From positions 47,676 through 111,675 of the forward strand of contig NZ_JAFIWB010000016.1 of the NCBI RefSeq assembly GCF_017163705.1: 64,000 nucleotides of DNA, read 5' to 3'. A model generated the notes under the pieces. It worked only from the letters and a program-made list of their open reading frames with translations, was not told the origin of the DNA and ran no database searches. A program made the position numbers and the translations under genes. This document shows, one piece after another, positions 50,146-60,486 of this stretch; the stretch's first letter is position 1; the number at the start of each line of letters is the position of its first letter. The stretch comes from Xanthomonas bonasiae (GTDB lineage: Bacteria; Pseudomonadota; Gammaproteobacteria; Xanthomonadales; Xanthomonadaceae).

Positions 50146-53100
50146 ATGAATCGGATTTATCGCAAGGTCTGGAACAAGGCGTTGGGGATGTGGACCGTGG
50201 CCTCGGAACTGGCCAGCGGCGATTCCCGCGGCCAGCTCGTTCGCGAAGGCAGGGCTGGGCGCGCGCAGGGCCTAGCCTTGTCGGCCGCGATCGCCATGGC
50301 GCTGGGCGCCGGCGGATCCGTGCTGCCCTCTGCCGCACAGGCGCAGGCGCTGCAGATCGGCGACGGCGCCAGCGCCAGCGGCGACTACGCCACCGCGGTC
50401 GGTGCCGAAAGCAACGCCAGCGGCGAACAGAGCACCGCCACCGGCGCGGCCAGCAACGCCAGCGGCGACGGCAGCGTGGCCAGCGGCGCGCTCAGCGAAG
50501 CGAACGGCCTGGAATCCACTGCCCTCGGCTACTACAGCACCGCCAGCGGCATCGGCGCGACCGCGCTCGGCGCCGAAAGCGTCGCCAACGGCACCGCCAC
50601 CGCGGCGGTCGGCCTGGGCGCCACCGCCGATGCCGACTTCGCGACCGCGGTCGGCGGCTTCGCCACCGCGACCGGCTACAACAGTACCGCGCTCGGCAAT
50701 GCCGCCGTGGCGCAGGGCGAGAACAGCGTGGCGCTGGGCGCCGATGCGCTCGCCGATCGCGACAACAGCGTGTCGGTCGGCAAGGCCGGCGGCGAACGCC
50801 AGATCACCAACGTCGCCGCCGGCAGCGAAGCCACCGATGCGGTCAACGTGGCCCAGCTCGACGCGGTGAAGCAGACCGCCGACACCACCGCCAAGTATTT
50901 CCAGTCCAGCGGCAGCGACGACAGCGATGCCGGCGCCTACGTGGAAGGCGACAACGCACTGGCCGCCGGCGAAGCCGCCAATGCGATCGGCAACGGCAGC
51001 AGCGCGCTGGGCAGCGGCGCCACCAGCGTGGGCGGCAATGCCACCGCGGTGGGCAGCAACGCGACCGCGACGGGCGCTTCGGCGACCGCGGTCGGCGGTG
51101 CGCTGTCGATCGTCGACGAGAACGGCGAGGTGCTGCTGGAAGGCACCACCAGCGCCGCGGCGCAGGGCGCCAGCGCGTTCGGCGCCGGCGCGCAGGGCAA
51201 CGGTGCGTTCTCCACCGCGCTCGGTACCGCCGCGCGCGCCGACGGCGTGCAGAGCACAGCCACCGGTTTCTCCGCCGAGGCCGGCGGCCTCGCCAGCACC
51301 GCGAACGGCGGCTTCAGCCAGGCCGGCGGCGATTTCGCCTCCGCGTTCGGTTACGGCGCCAATGCCAGCGGCGGCAGCGCCGTGGCGGTGGGCGAGTCGA
51401 GCCTGGCCAGCGGCGAATCCAGCACCGCGGTCGGCGGCAGCGTGCTCGGCTTTTTCGCCACCGAAGCGCAGGGCGAAGGCGGTTCGGCGTTCGGCGCCGG
51501 CGCCTGGGCCAACGGCGCGTTCTCCACCTCGATCGGCTGGCTGAGTTCGGCCGACGGCGACTCCAGCACCGCGCTCGGCGGCGCCTCCTGGGCGCAGGCC
51601 GAGGACTCCACCGCGCTGGGCTACGGCGCCAAGGCCGCGGCCGCCGGCAGCGTCGCGCTGGGCCAGGGCTCCACTGCCGATCGCGCCGACACGGTCTCGG
51701 TCGGCAGCGCCGGCAACGAGCGCCAGATCGCCAACGTCGCCGCCGGTACCGAGGGCACCGATGCGGTGAACCTGGACCAGCTCGACGCGGTCGCCAACGT
51801 CGCCGACACCACCGCGCGCCTGTTCTCCGCCAACGGCGAAGGCAGCGCGCTGGCGCAGGGCGAAGAGGCCACCGCTTCCGGTTCCAACGCGCTGGCCGAC
51901 GGCGACTATGCCACCGCGCTGGGCTCCAGCAGCTTCGCCGGCGGCAGCGCGGCGTCCGCGATCGGCAGCGGCGCGGTGGCCAACGGCCAGAACGCCAGCG
52001 CACTCGGCGCCAACGCCACCGCCGACGGCGAGTCGGCGACCGCGATCGGCGGCGTCGCCACCGTGTACGAGTACGACGAGAACGGCTTCATCGTCGGCAG
52101 CCGCGAGCAGACCACGCAGGCGCTGGGCACCGCGTCCACGGCGGTCGGCGGCGGCGCGCAGGCGCTGGATCCGCTGAGCACCGCGGTCGGCACCGGCAGT
52201 TCCGCCAGCGGCGTGCAGAGCACCGCGCTGGGCTACCACGCGCAGACCTTCCAGGACGGCGCCACCGCGGTCGGCGGCCTGTCCGAAGTGTCCGGCGCGC
52301 TGGGCACGGCAGTGGGCTACGGCTCGCGCGCCGCGGGCGACTACGCCACCGCGACCGGCATCGGCGCGCGGGCGACCGCGACCAGTACCGTGGCGATGGG
52401 CATGAATGCCCTGGCCAGCGGCACCGACAGCGTCGCCATCGGCGGCGTCAGTACCGCCGCCGAAAGTGCCGGCAACAGCGTCGGCATTGCCGCGGCGACC
52501 GGCGTCGGCGGCGTCGCCCTGGGCGCGGGCGCGCAGAGCCAGGGTGACTACGCGATCGCGCTGGGCTACAACGCCAACGTGTTCCCGAACCTGGAGAACG
52601 GTACCGCCGACTCGGTGGCGATCGGCCACAGCGCCGGTTCGTTCGCGCCGCACACCGTCTCGCTCGGTGCCCATGCGCTGTCCGCGGGCGAGGGCGGAGT
52701 GGCGATCGGCCAGGCGTCCACCGCGTGGACCGCCAACAGCGTGGCCCTCGGCGCCGATGCGGTGACCTCGATGTTCCACGACAGCAGCACCGCGATCGGC
52801 GCCAACAGCGCGGCCAACGGCACCGACGCGACCGCGATCGGCTACGGCGCGCGGGTCAGCAGCTGGCTCGAGGACGCGCAGAACCGTTCCGCATCCAGCG
52901 CGGTCGCGCTCGGCGCGTATTCCTACGCGGACCGCGACAACAGCGTCTCGGTCGGCGACGTGGCCAGCGGCCTGACCCGGCAGATCACCAGCGTGGCCGC
53001 CGGTACCGAGGCCACCGACGCGGTCAACGTCGCGCAGCTGCAGGCGGCGGGCAAGTACCTGCAGGCCAGCGCCGGCAACAGCGACGCCGGCGCCTATGTC

Positions 53101-56100
53101 GAAGGCGACGATGCGCTGGCCGCGGGCGAGGCGGCCAATGCCATCGGCAACGGCAGCACCGCGCTCGGCGGCGGTGCCGATGCGCTGAGCAGCGGCGCCA
53201 CCGCGGTGGGCAGCGGCGCGGTCGCGGCGGGGCAGAACAGCGCCGCGTTCGGCACCAACGCGCAGGCCACCGGCCCGGCGGCGGTGGCCGTGGGCGGGGT
53301 GGCGGTCGACGAGAACGGCGACCCGCTGATCACCAACGGCGGCGTGGCGGTGGACACCGGCGCGACCAGCGCCGGCGTCGGCGGCACCGCGCTGGGCGCC
53401 AGCGCCGATGCCGGCGGCTTCGCCGCCTCGGCGGTGGGCGTGGGCGCTTACGCCAGCGGCGCGCAGGCCTCGGCCTTCGGCGCGGTGGCCAATGCCACCG
53501 GCGACTACGCCACCGCGGTCGGCACGCAGAGCGCGGCGACCGGCGCCAGCAGCGTCGCCGTCGGCGGCCCGGCCGACCTGATTCCGGGCCTGGGCCTGTT
53601 CGTGCAGACCCAGGCCAGCGGCGAGAGCGCGGCGGCGTTCGGCGCCGGCGCGATCGCCTCGGGCGACTACAGCCTCGCCAGCGGCAGCCTCAGCGAGGCC
53701 TCCGGCCTGGAAAGCACCGCGCTGGGCTACTTCGCCTATGCGCCGGGCGCGTTCGCCACGGCGCTCGGCGCCGAGTCCTGGGCCAGCGGCGCCAACAGCA
53801 CCGCGATCGGCTACTACAGCACCGCGCTCGCCGCCGACAGCGTGGCGCTGGGTTCCAACTCGGTCGCGCGCCGCGCCAACACGGTGTCGGTCGGCGATGT
53901 GGGCAGCGAACGGCAGATCGCCAACGTCGCCGCCGGCAGCCAGGCCACCGACGCGGTCAACGTGGCGCAGCTGGACGCGGTGAAGCAGACCGCCGAGACC
54001 ACCGCCAAATTCTTCACCAGCAGCGGCAGCGGTACGGTCGGCGCCTACGCCGATGGCGAGGGCGCGGTCGCGGCAGGCGATGCGGCCAACGCCTACGGCA
54101 ACGGTGCGGCCGCGTACGGCAGCGGCGCCGCCGCGATCGGCAACGACGCGGTCGCGCTCGGCAACGGCAGCACCGCCGGCGGTACCGGCAGCACCGCGAT
54201 CGGCGGCCAGGGCCAGGCCTTCGACCAGTACAACCAGCCGATCACCGATGCCGACGGCAACGCGCAACTGATCGGCGCCAACGCCGGCGAGAACGCCACC
54301 GCCATCGGCGCCGGCGCACAGGCCACCGGTGCGCTGGCGACCGCCACCGGCTACGGCGCGCAGGCCACCGGCGACCACAGCACCGCCGGCGGCTACAAGG
54401 CGCGTGCGACCGGCAGCTACAGCCTGGCGCAGGGCGACAACGCCTGGGCCAGCGGCGACGACGCCAGCGCCAGCGGCGCCTATGCCTGGGCCACCGCCGA
54501 CGGCGCCTCGGCGTTCGGCGCCTCGGCGTGGGCGACGGGCACCAATGCCTCGGCCTTCGGCACCGGTGCGTGGGCCAGCGGCAGCGGCGCCACCTCGATC
54601 GGCTTCAACAGCTGGGCACCGGGCCTCAGCGCCACCGCGGTGGGCCGCGGCGCGTTCGGCTACGGCAACTACAGCGTGGCGATGGGCTTCCAGGCGCTGG
54701 GCAACCAGGTCAACACGATCGCCCTGGGCACCAACAGCCTGGCCGATGCGGAAAGCGCGGTGGCGATCGGCGCCGGCAGCGAGGCGACCGCCTCCAACGC
54801 CGTGGCGCTGGGGGCAGGCTCGGTGGCCGATCGCGCCTACAGCGTGTCGGTCGGCAGCGCCGGCAACGAGCGCCAGATCACCAACGTCGCCGCCGGCACC
54901 GAAGCCACCGACGCGGTCAACGTCGCCCAGCTCGATGCGGTCAAGCAGGCGGCGGAAACCACCAGCAAGTACTTCCAGGCCAGCGGCGGCGACGCCAGCG
55001 ATGCCGGCGCCTATGTCGAAGGCGACAATGCGCTGGCCGCCGGCGAGGCGGCCAATGCGATCGGCGACGGCAGCACCGCGCTGGGCGGCGGCGCCAATGC
55101 GCTGGCGGCCGGGGCCACCGCGATCGGCTTCAACGCGGTGTCCAGCGGCAGCGATGCGGTCGCGCTCGGCAGCGACAGCCAGGCGCTGGGCCAGGACAGC
55201 ATCGCCATCGGCAACGGTGCGCTGGCCAGCGAGATCGGCGCCAGCGCCAGCGGTGCCGGTGCGCAGGCCAGCGGTACCTACTCCACTGCCACCGGCAGCG
55301 AGGCGGTGGCGTCGGACAACCAGGCCACGGCCACCGGTTTCCGCAGCAGTGCCTCGAACATCGGCGCCACCGCGCTCGGCGGCTACAGCGAAGCCAGCGG
55401 CTACCTGTCCTCGGCGCTGGGCTATGGCGCGCTCGCCGCCGGCGACTACGGCACCGCGGTCGGCGTCGCCTCCACCGCCTCCGGCACCAGCAGCGTGGCG
55501 GTGGGCGAGTACAGCGTGGCATCCGGCGAGGAGAGCGTCGCGGTCGGCGGCACCTCGTTCTTCGGGCTGATTCCGGCCGAAGCCTCCGGTGCCAATTCGT
55601 CGGCGTTCGGTGCCGGCGCCGGCGCCACCGCCGACTTCAGCACCGCCATCGGCAGCCTGGCCTACGCCAGCGCCGCCGATTCCAGCGCCTTCGGCTACGG
55701 CGCCTATGCCTCCGCCAGCAACAGCGTGGCGCTGGGCGCGCTGTCCGAGGCCGATCGCGACAACACCGTGTCGGTGGGCAGCGTCGGCAGCGAGCGGCAG
55801 ATCGCCAACGTCGCCGCCGGTACCGAAGACACCGATGCGGTCAACGTCGCGCAGCTGGATGCGGTCAAGCAGTCCGCCGATGCCACCGGCAAACAGTTCA
55901 AGGCCAACGGCGGCGCAGAGCCGGCCGACGACGTCGGCAGCTATGTCGAGGGCAACTACGCTACCGCCGCCGGCGAGGCGTCCAACGCCTTCGGCACCGG
56001 CGCCTCGGCGTTCGGCAGCGGCGCGCTGGCCGGCGCGCAGTACGCCACCGCGTCCGGCTACAACGCCACCGCCACCGGCGAGTCCAGCACCGCGATCGGC

Positions 56101-58365
56101 GGTTCGCTGTACTACACCGACGACGCCGGCAACGTGCTGCTCGACGGCACCACCACCGCCAGCGACGTCGGCGCCACCGCGCTCGGTGCGGGCGCGCAGG
56201 CCACCGCCGCGTTCAGCAGCGCCAGCGGCGCCGGCGCTACCGCTGCCGGCCTGCAGTCCACCGCCAACGGCTACAAGGCCGAAGCCACGACCGACTACAG
56301 CACCGCGGTCGGTGCGTTCAGCAGCGCCAGCGGCACTCGCACCAGCGCCTTCGGCTACGGCGCCGAGGCGGCGGGCGACTACGCCTCGGCACTCGGCTGG
56401 GGCAGCACCGCGTCCGGCGCGTACGCGTCGGCGCTGGGCTACAGCTCGCGCGCCACCGGCGAGGATGCGACCGCGCTCGGCGCGTCGGCCTGGGCCACCG
56501 CGGCGCAGACCACCGCGGTGGGTCAGTTCGCCTGGGCCACCGCGCAGGGCGGCACCGCGATCGGCCAGGATGCCTACGCCTACAGCGGCGTCAACGCCAC
56601 CGCGCTGGGTACCAGCGCCTGGGCCAGCGGCAGCAACAGCGTCGCACTGGGCGCCGGTTCGCGCGCCAGCGAGGCCAACGTGGTGTCGGTGGGCGGCGGC
56701 AACGGCGTCAGCGCGCCGGCCACGCGTCGCATCACCAACGTCGGCGCGGCGATCAACGCCACCGATGCGGTGAACAAGACGCAGCTCGATGCGGTGGCGG
56801 CGGCCGCCGGCGAAACCAGCGCCAACTTCCAGAGCTCGGGCAGCGGCGTGGCCAGCGCCAGCGGCGTGAACAGCACCGCGGCCGGTGCCGGCGCCACGGC
56901 CAGCGGCCTGCGCAGCACCGCGCTGGGCGTGGACAGCCTCGCCAGCGGCGCCGGCGCGACTGCGTCGGGCGCCAGCAGTTCGGCCAGCGGCGCGCGCAGC
57001 ACCGCCGTCGGCCTGCAGACCAATGCGATCGGCGAGAACGGCGTGGCGCTGGGCTACAACAGCTTCGTCCGCAACAGCGGCAGCAACGGCGTGGCGATCG
57101 GCGCCAATGCCGGCGTGTCGGCCGACAACGCGGTCGCGCTGGGCGCCGGTTCGCGCGTCTACGAGGCCGACACGGTGTCGCTGGGCAGCGGCAACGGCCG
57201 CGGCGGCCCGGCCACGCGGCGCATCGTCAATCTGACCGCGGGCAGCATCGCCGCCGGCAGCACCGAGGCGATCAACGGCAGCCAGCTGTACCAGTCGCTG
57301 AGCAACATGGCCACGTTCCTCGGCGGCGGCGCCGGACTCGGCGCGCAAGGCCTGTTCGTGGCGCCGACCTACGTGATCCAGGGCGCCAGCTACAGCAACG
57401 TCGGCGATGCGCTGGCGGCGCTGGACGGCAAGGTCAGCGAACTGGATGCGCGCAGTGGCGGTACCGCCAGCGTGGCACGCAATGCGCGTGTCGCCAGCGT
57501 GGCGTCGGTGGCCGAGCCGGAGTCGACCGTGGCCAGCGCGCAGGCGGTGTCCGAGTCGGCGACCGTGTCCGGCACCGCGTCCACCGCGCAGGTCGGCGAG
57601 ACGGCCGTGGCCGATGCGGGGACGAGCGCGACGGCGGTCGGCACCGCGGCGCGCGCCAATGACGTCACCGGGACCGCGATCGGCGGCAGCGCCTATGCGC
57701 ACGGCCCCAACGACACCGCGATCGGCAGCAACGCCAAGGTCAACGCCGACGGCAGCACCGCGGTGGGCGCCAACAGCCACATCGCCGCGGTGGCGACCAA
57801 TGCGGTGGCGATGGGCGAGGGCGCCAGCGTCACTGCGGCCTCGGGCACCGCGCTCGGCCAGGGCGCCAGCGCCACGGCGCAGGGTGCGGTCGCGCTGGGC
57901 CAGGGCTCGGTCGCCGACCGCGCCAACACGGTGTCGGTGGGCAGCGCCGGCAACGAGCGCCAGGTCGCCAACGTTGCCGCCGGCACCCAGGCTACCGATG
58001 CGGTCAACAAGAGCCAGCTCGACAGCGGCGTCGCCACCGCCAAGTCGTACACCGACACGCGCTTCAACACGATGGCCGACAGCTTCGACGTGCTGCGCGG
58101 CGACGTCGATGCGCGGTTGCGCGACCAGGATCGCCGCATCGACCGGCAGGGCGCGATGAGCGCGGCGATGCTCAACATGGCCACCAGCGCGGCGGGCATC
58201 CGCACCCAGAACCGGGTCGGTGCCGGCGTCGGTTTCCAGAACGGCGAGTCGGCGCTGTCGGTGGGCTACCAGCGCGCCTTCAGCGAGCGCGCCACGCTGA
58301 CCATCGGCGGCGCGTTCAGCGGCGACGACAGCTCGGTCGGCATCGGCGCCGGCTTCGGCTGGTGA
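50146..58365 (+). CDS. Giant trimeric autotransporter adhesin (YadA/Hia type)
   Basis: The 2739-residue surface protein begins with an extended signal peptide (ESPR, MNRIYRKVWNKALGMWTVAS) and a hydrophobic part (about 43-66, cleavage near AQAQA). A very long passenger follows, made of YadA-like head repeats (S-x-A-x-G, A-x-G-x3 patterns such as STALGYYSTASG). Nine neck motifs of the ITNVAAGSEATDAVN type occur, starting near nucleotides 50800, 51720, 52980, 53910, 54870, 55790, 56730, 57210 and 57960. A short coiled stalk (DVDARLRDQDRRIDRQGAM) leads to the C-terminal YadA anchor (GAGVGFQNGESALSVGYQ to GAGFGW), which forms the trimeric beta-barrel. It should attach cells to surfaces or plant tissue. 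ATG 50146 was chosen for the ESPR and the GAGGAG site. Nothing is truncated. Confidence 0.95.
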   Translation: MNRIYRKVWNKALGMWTVASELASGDSRGQLVREGRAGRAQGLALSAAIAMALGAGGSVLPSAAQAQALQIGDGASASGDYATAVGAESNASGEQSTATGAASNASGDGSVASGALSEANGLESTALGYYSTASGIGATALGAESVANGTATAAVGLGATADADFATAVGGFATATGYNSTALGNAAVAQGENSVALGADALADRDNSVSVGKAGGERQITNVAAGSEATDAVNVAQLDAVKQTADTTAKYFQSSGSDDSDAGAYVEGDNALAAGEAANAIGNGSSALGSGATSVGGNATAVGSNATATGASATAVGGALSIVDENGEVLLEGTTSAAAQGASAFGAGAQGNGAFSTALGTAARADGVQSTATGFSAEAGGLASTANGGFSQAGGDFASAFGYGANASGGSAVAVGESSLASGESSTAVGGSVLGFFATEAQGEGGSAFGAGAWANGAFSTSIGWLSSADGDSSTALGGASWAQAEDSTALGYGAKAAAAGSVALGQGSTADRADTVSVGSAGNERQIANVAAGTEGTDAVNLDQLDAVANVADTTARLFSANGEGSALAQGEEATASGSNALADGDYATALGSSSFAGGSAASAIGSGAVANGQNASALGANATADGESATAIGGVATVYEYDENGFIVGSREQTTQALGTASTAVGGGAQALDPLSTAVGTGSSASGVQSTALGYHAQTFQDGATAVGGLSEVSGALGTAVGYGSRAAGDYATATGIGARATATSTVAMGMNALASGTDSVAIGGVSTAAESAGNSVGIAAATGVGGVALGAGAQSQGDYAIALGYNANVFPNLENGTADSVAIGHSAGSFAPHTVSLGAHALSAGEGGVAIGQASTAWTANSVALGADAVTSMFHDSSTAIGANSAANGTDATAIGYGARVSSWLEDAQNRSASSAVALGAYSYADRDNSVSVGDVASGLTRQITSVAAGTEATDAVNVAQLQAAGKYLQASAGNSDAGAYVEGDDALAAGEAANAIGNGSTALGGGADALSSGATAVGSGAVAAGQNSAAFGTNAQATGPAAVAVGGVAVDENGDPLITNGGVAVDTGATSAGVGGTALGASADAGGFAASAVGVGAYASGAQASAFGAVANATGDYATAVGTQSAATGASSVAVGGPADLIPGLGLFVQTQASGESAAAFGAGAIASGDYSLASGSLSEASGLESTALGYFAYAPGAFATALGAESWASGANSTAIGYYSTALAADSVALGSNSVARRANTVSVGDVGSERQIANVAAGSQATDAVNVAQLDAVKQTAETTAKFFTSSGSGTVGAYADGEGAVAAGDAANAYGNGAAAYGSGAAAIGNDAVALGNGSTAGGTGSTAIGGQGQAFDQYNQPITDADGNAQLIGANAGENATAIGAGAQATGALATATGYGAQATGDHSTAGGYKARATGSYSLAQGDNAWASGDDASASGAYAWATADGASAFGASAWATGTNASAFGTGAWASGSGATSIGFNSWAPGLSATAVGRGAFGYGNYSVAMGFQALGNQVNTIALGTNSLADAESAVAIGAGSEATASNAVALGAGSVADRAYSVSVGSAGNERQITNVAAGTEATDAVNVAQLDAVKQAAETTSKYFQASGGDASDAGAYVEGDNALAAGEAANAIGDGSTALGGGANALAAGATAIGFNAVSSGSDAVALGSDSQALGQDSIAIGNGALASEIGASASGAGAQASGTYSTATGSEAVASDNQATATGFRSSASNIGATALGGYSEASGYLSSALGYGALAAGDYGTAVGVASTASGTSSVAVGEYSVASGEESVAVGGTSFFGLIPAEASGANSSAFGAGAGATADFSTAIGSLAYASAADSSAFGYGAYASASNSVALGALSEADRDNTVSVGSVGSERQIANVAAGTEDTDAVNVAQLDAVKQSADATGKQFKANGGAEPADDVGSYVEGNYATAAGEASNAFGTGASAFGSGALAGAQYATASGYNATATGESSTAIGGSLYYTDDAGNVLLDGTTTASDVGATALGAGAQATAAFSSASGAGATAAGLQSTANGYKAEATTDYSTAVGAFSSASGTRTSAFGYGAEAAGDYASALGWGSTASGAYASALGYSSRATGEDATALGASAWATAAQTTAVGQFAWATAQGGTAIGQDAYAYSGVNATALGTSAWASGSNSVALGAGSRASEANVVSVGGGNGVSAPATRRITNVGAAINATDAVNKTQLDAVAAAAGETSANFQSSGSGVASASGVNSTAAGAGATASGLRSTALGVDSLASGAGATASGASSSASGARSTAVGLQTNAIGENGVALGYNSFVRNSGSNGVAIGANAGVSADNAVALGAGSRVYEADTVSLGSGNGRGGPATRRIVNLTAGSIAAGSTEAINGSQLYQSLSNMATFLGGGAGLGAQGLFVAPTYVIQGASYSNVGDALAALDGKVSELDARSGGTASVARNARVASVASVAEPESTVASAQAVSESATVSGTASTAQVGETAVADAGTSATAVGTAARANDVTGTAIGGSAYAHGPNDTAIGSNAKVNADGSTAVGANSHIAAVATNAVAMGEGASVTAASGTALGQGASATAQGAVALGQGSVADRANTVSVGSAGNERQVANVAAGTQATDAVNKSQLDSGVATAKSYTDTRFNTMADSFDVLRGDVDARLRDQDRRIDRQGAMSAAMLNMATSAAGIRTQNRVGAGVGFQNGESALSVGYQRAFSERATLTIGGAFSGDDSSVGIGAGFGW

Positions 58366-58371
58366 GCCATC

Positions 58372-58399
58372 GCGGACGGCGGCGCGCGCCGCCGTCCGC
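58372..58399. terminator. Perfect 28-bp palindrome after the adhesin gene
   Basis: GCGGACGGCGGCGC followed directly by its reverse complement GCGCCGCCGTCCGC, six bases after the stop. It lacks a T-run, so it may be a terminator-like or mRNA-protecting structure. Confidence 0.6.
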
Positions 58400-58527
58400 C
58401 CACGCAATGGCCTGAGGGGGCAGACCTAAGGACCTTGGCTGGGCCGGCCAACGGATTCGGGAAAAAGGAGCTTTTTTTACGGCCGCAACAGTCGCCTGAT
58501 CCACGAAACTTTGAAGAGGACGTCAAC

Positions 58528-60417
58528 GTGATCGACAAGCAAAATCTCCGTATCAATGCCATCGCCGCCGCCATGCTGGCGATGTCGCTGGGGGCCTCGA
58601 GCGCATTCGCGGCCGGTGCCGCGTCGCTGCCGGTCAAGCAACCGGCCAAGGCCGCGCCGGCCGACGCGCAGACTTCCAGCCGCATCGTGGTGCGCTACAA
58701 CACCGGCAGCGCCGCCGCCAGCGACCGCAGCGCCAAGCTGTCGGCGGTGCAGTCGGCCGTGACCCGCGCCAGCCTGGGCGGCAGCAACGGCATCTCGCGT
58801 GCCGCGGCCGCCAGCGTGCGCGCCGAATACGTGCGTACCCTGGGCGTGGGCGCCGACCTGATCCGCCTGTCGGGCAAGCTGAGCAAGGCCGACGTGGACA
58901 AGGTGGTGGCGGAAATCGCCGCCGACCCGGCGGTCAAGTACGCGCAGGTGGACGTCAAGCTGCAGCGCACCGAGCTGCCCAAGGCGACGCTGGAGCAGCC
59001 GCAGCTGGTGCCCAACGACCCGCTGTACGCGCAGTACCAGTGGCACCTGAGCAGCGCCACCGGCGGCATCAACTCGCCGGCCGCCTGGGACGTGTCCAAG
59101 GGCGATGGCGTGGTCGTCGCGGTGCTGGATACCGGCATCCTGCCGAACCATCCGGACGTGGCGGTGAACCTGCTGCAGGGCTACGACTTCATCTCCGATG
59201 CGGAGACCTCGCGGCGTCCGACCGACGCGCGCGTGCCGGGCGCGCTGGACTACGGCGACTGGGTCGAGAACGACAACGAGTGCTATGCGGGCTCGCTCGC
59301 CGAGGACAGCTCCTGGCACGGCAGCCATGTCGCCGGCACCGTCGCCGAGGCCACCAACAACGGTGTCGGCATGGCCGGCGTCGCGCCGAACGCCACGGTG
59401 CTGCCGGTGCGCGTGCTCGGCAAGTGCGGCGGCTACCTGTCCGACATCGCCGACGCGATCACCTGGGCCTCCGGCGGCACCGTCGCCGGCGTGCCGGCCA
59501 ACGCCAATCCGGCCGAGGTCATCAACATGAGCCTGGGCGGCAGCGGCACCTGCGACACGCTGTACCAGGATGCGATCAACGGCGCGGTGGCGCGCGGCAC
59601 CACGGTGGTGGTGGCAGCCGGCAACAGCGCCGGCAATGCGGCCAACTTCCGTCCGGCCAGCTGCGCCAACGTGATCGCGGTCGGCGCGACGCGCATCACC
59701 GGCGGCATCGCCTACTACTCCAACTATGGCGCGGCGGTGGACCTGTCCGGTCCGGGCGGCGGCGGCAGCGTCGACGGCAACCCGGGCGGCTTCGTCTGGC
59801 AGAACGGCTATACCGGTGCGACCACGCCGACCTCGGGCAACTACACCTACATGGGCATGGGCGGCACCTCGATGGCCTCGCCGCACGTGGCGGCGGTGGC
59901 GGCCCTGGTGCAGAGCGCGGTGATCGCCGCCGGCAACGCGCCGCTGACCCCGGCCGCGCTGGAAACCTTGCTCAAGCAGACCGCGCGTCCGTTCCCGGTG
60001 TCGATCCCGACCAGCACTCCGATCGGTACCGGCATCGTCGATGCCAAGGCGGCGCTGGACAAGGCGCTGGAAGTGCCGTGCGACCCGCAGACCGAAGAGT
60101 GCGCGCCGCCGGCGACTGCGCTGACCAACAAGGTGGCGGTGGCCGGGTTGACCGGTGCGGCAGGCAACGAAGTGCTGTACAGCTTCGAGGCCGAGGCCGG
60201 TGCGGTGCTGAGCTTCCTCACCTACGGCGGCAGCGGCAACGTGTCGCTGTACGTGAGCTTCGACAAGGAGCCCAGCACCACCAGCTACGACGCCAAGTCG
60301 GCGCGTCCGGGCAACAACGAGACGGTGCGCTTCACCGCGCCGCAGGCCGGCACCTACTACGTCAAGCTGGTCGGCACCTCGAGCTACAGCGGCGTCAGCC
60401 TGGTCGCGCGCCAGTAA
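58528..60417 (+). CDS. Secreted subtilisin-like serine protease (S8) with C-terminal PPC domain
   Basis: The 629-residue pre-pro-protein has a signal peptide (hydrophobic INAIAAAMLAMSLGASSAFA), a propeptide (about 45-165), the S8 domain and a C-terminal pre-peptidase (PPC) domain. The catalytic triad is Asp201 in VLDTGILPNHPDV, His264 in HGSHVAGTV and Ser448 in GGTSMASPHVA. The PPC part (about 535-629, VLYSFEAEAGAVLSFLTYGG, ending VSLVARQ) is often removed after secretion. The start is GTG 58528 with AAGAGGA seven bases upstream. It likely leaves by the type II system. A short AAAAAG/CTTTTT hairpin (58462-58476) precedes it. Substrate unknown; the adhesin upstream is one candidate. Confidence 0.92.
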   Translation: MIDKQNLRINAIAAAMLAMSLGASSAFAAGAASLPVKQPAKAAPADAQTSSRIVVRYNTGSAAASDRSAKLSAVQSAVTRASLGGSNGISRAAAASVRAEYVRTLGVGADLIRLSGKLSKADVDKVVAEIAADPAVKYAQVDVKLQRTELPKATLEQPQLVPNDPLYAQYQWHLSSATGGINSPAAWDVSKGDGVVVAVLDTGILPNHPDVAVNLLQGYDFISDAETSRRPTDARVPGALDYGDWVENDNECYAGSLAEDSSWHGSHVAGTVAEATNNGVGMAGVAPNATVLPVRVLGKCGGYLSDIADAITWASGGTVAGVPANANPAEVINMSLGGSGTCDTLYQDAINGAVARGTTVVVAAGNSAGNAANFRPASCANVIAVGATRITGGIAYYSNYGAAVDLSGPGGGGSVDGNPGGFVWQNGYTGATTPTSGNYTYMGMGGTSMASPHVAAVAALVQSAVIAAGNAPLTPAALETLLKQTARPFPVSIPTSTPIGTGIVDAKAALDKALEVPCDPQTEECAPPATALTNKVAVAGLTGAAGNEVLYSFEAEAGAVLSFLTYGGSGNVSLYVSFDKEPSTTSYDAKSARPGNNETVRFTAPQAGTYYVKLVGTSSYSGVSLVARQ

Positions 60418-60458
60418 GCGTGCGCTGGACGGCGCCGGCAACGGCGCCGGAGTGACCC

Positions 60459-60486
60459 AGGAAACCCGGCTCCGGCCGGGTTTCCT
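60459..60486 (+). terminator. Rho-independent terminator of the subtilase gene
   Basis: AGGAAACCCGG, short loop, CCGGGTTTCCT, followed by GCGTTTT. It begins 42 bases after the stop codon. Confidence 0.85.

Noticed and set aside
50272..58407. Very long open frame (about 2700 codons) on the minus strand opposite the adhesin gene
   Set aside because: It is a by-product of the repetitive, GC-rich Gly/Ala/Ser codons of the adhesin. Its translation is Arg/Gly/Ala-rich with no domain, and the plus-strand product has signal, necks and anchor.
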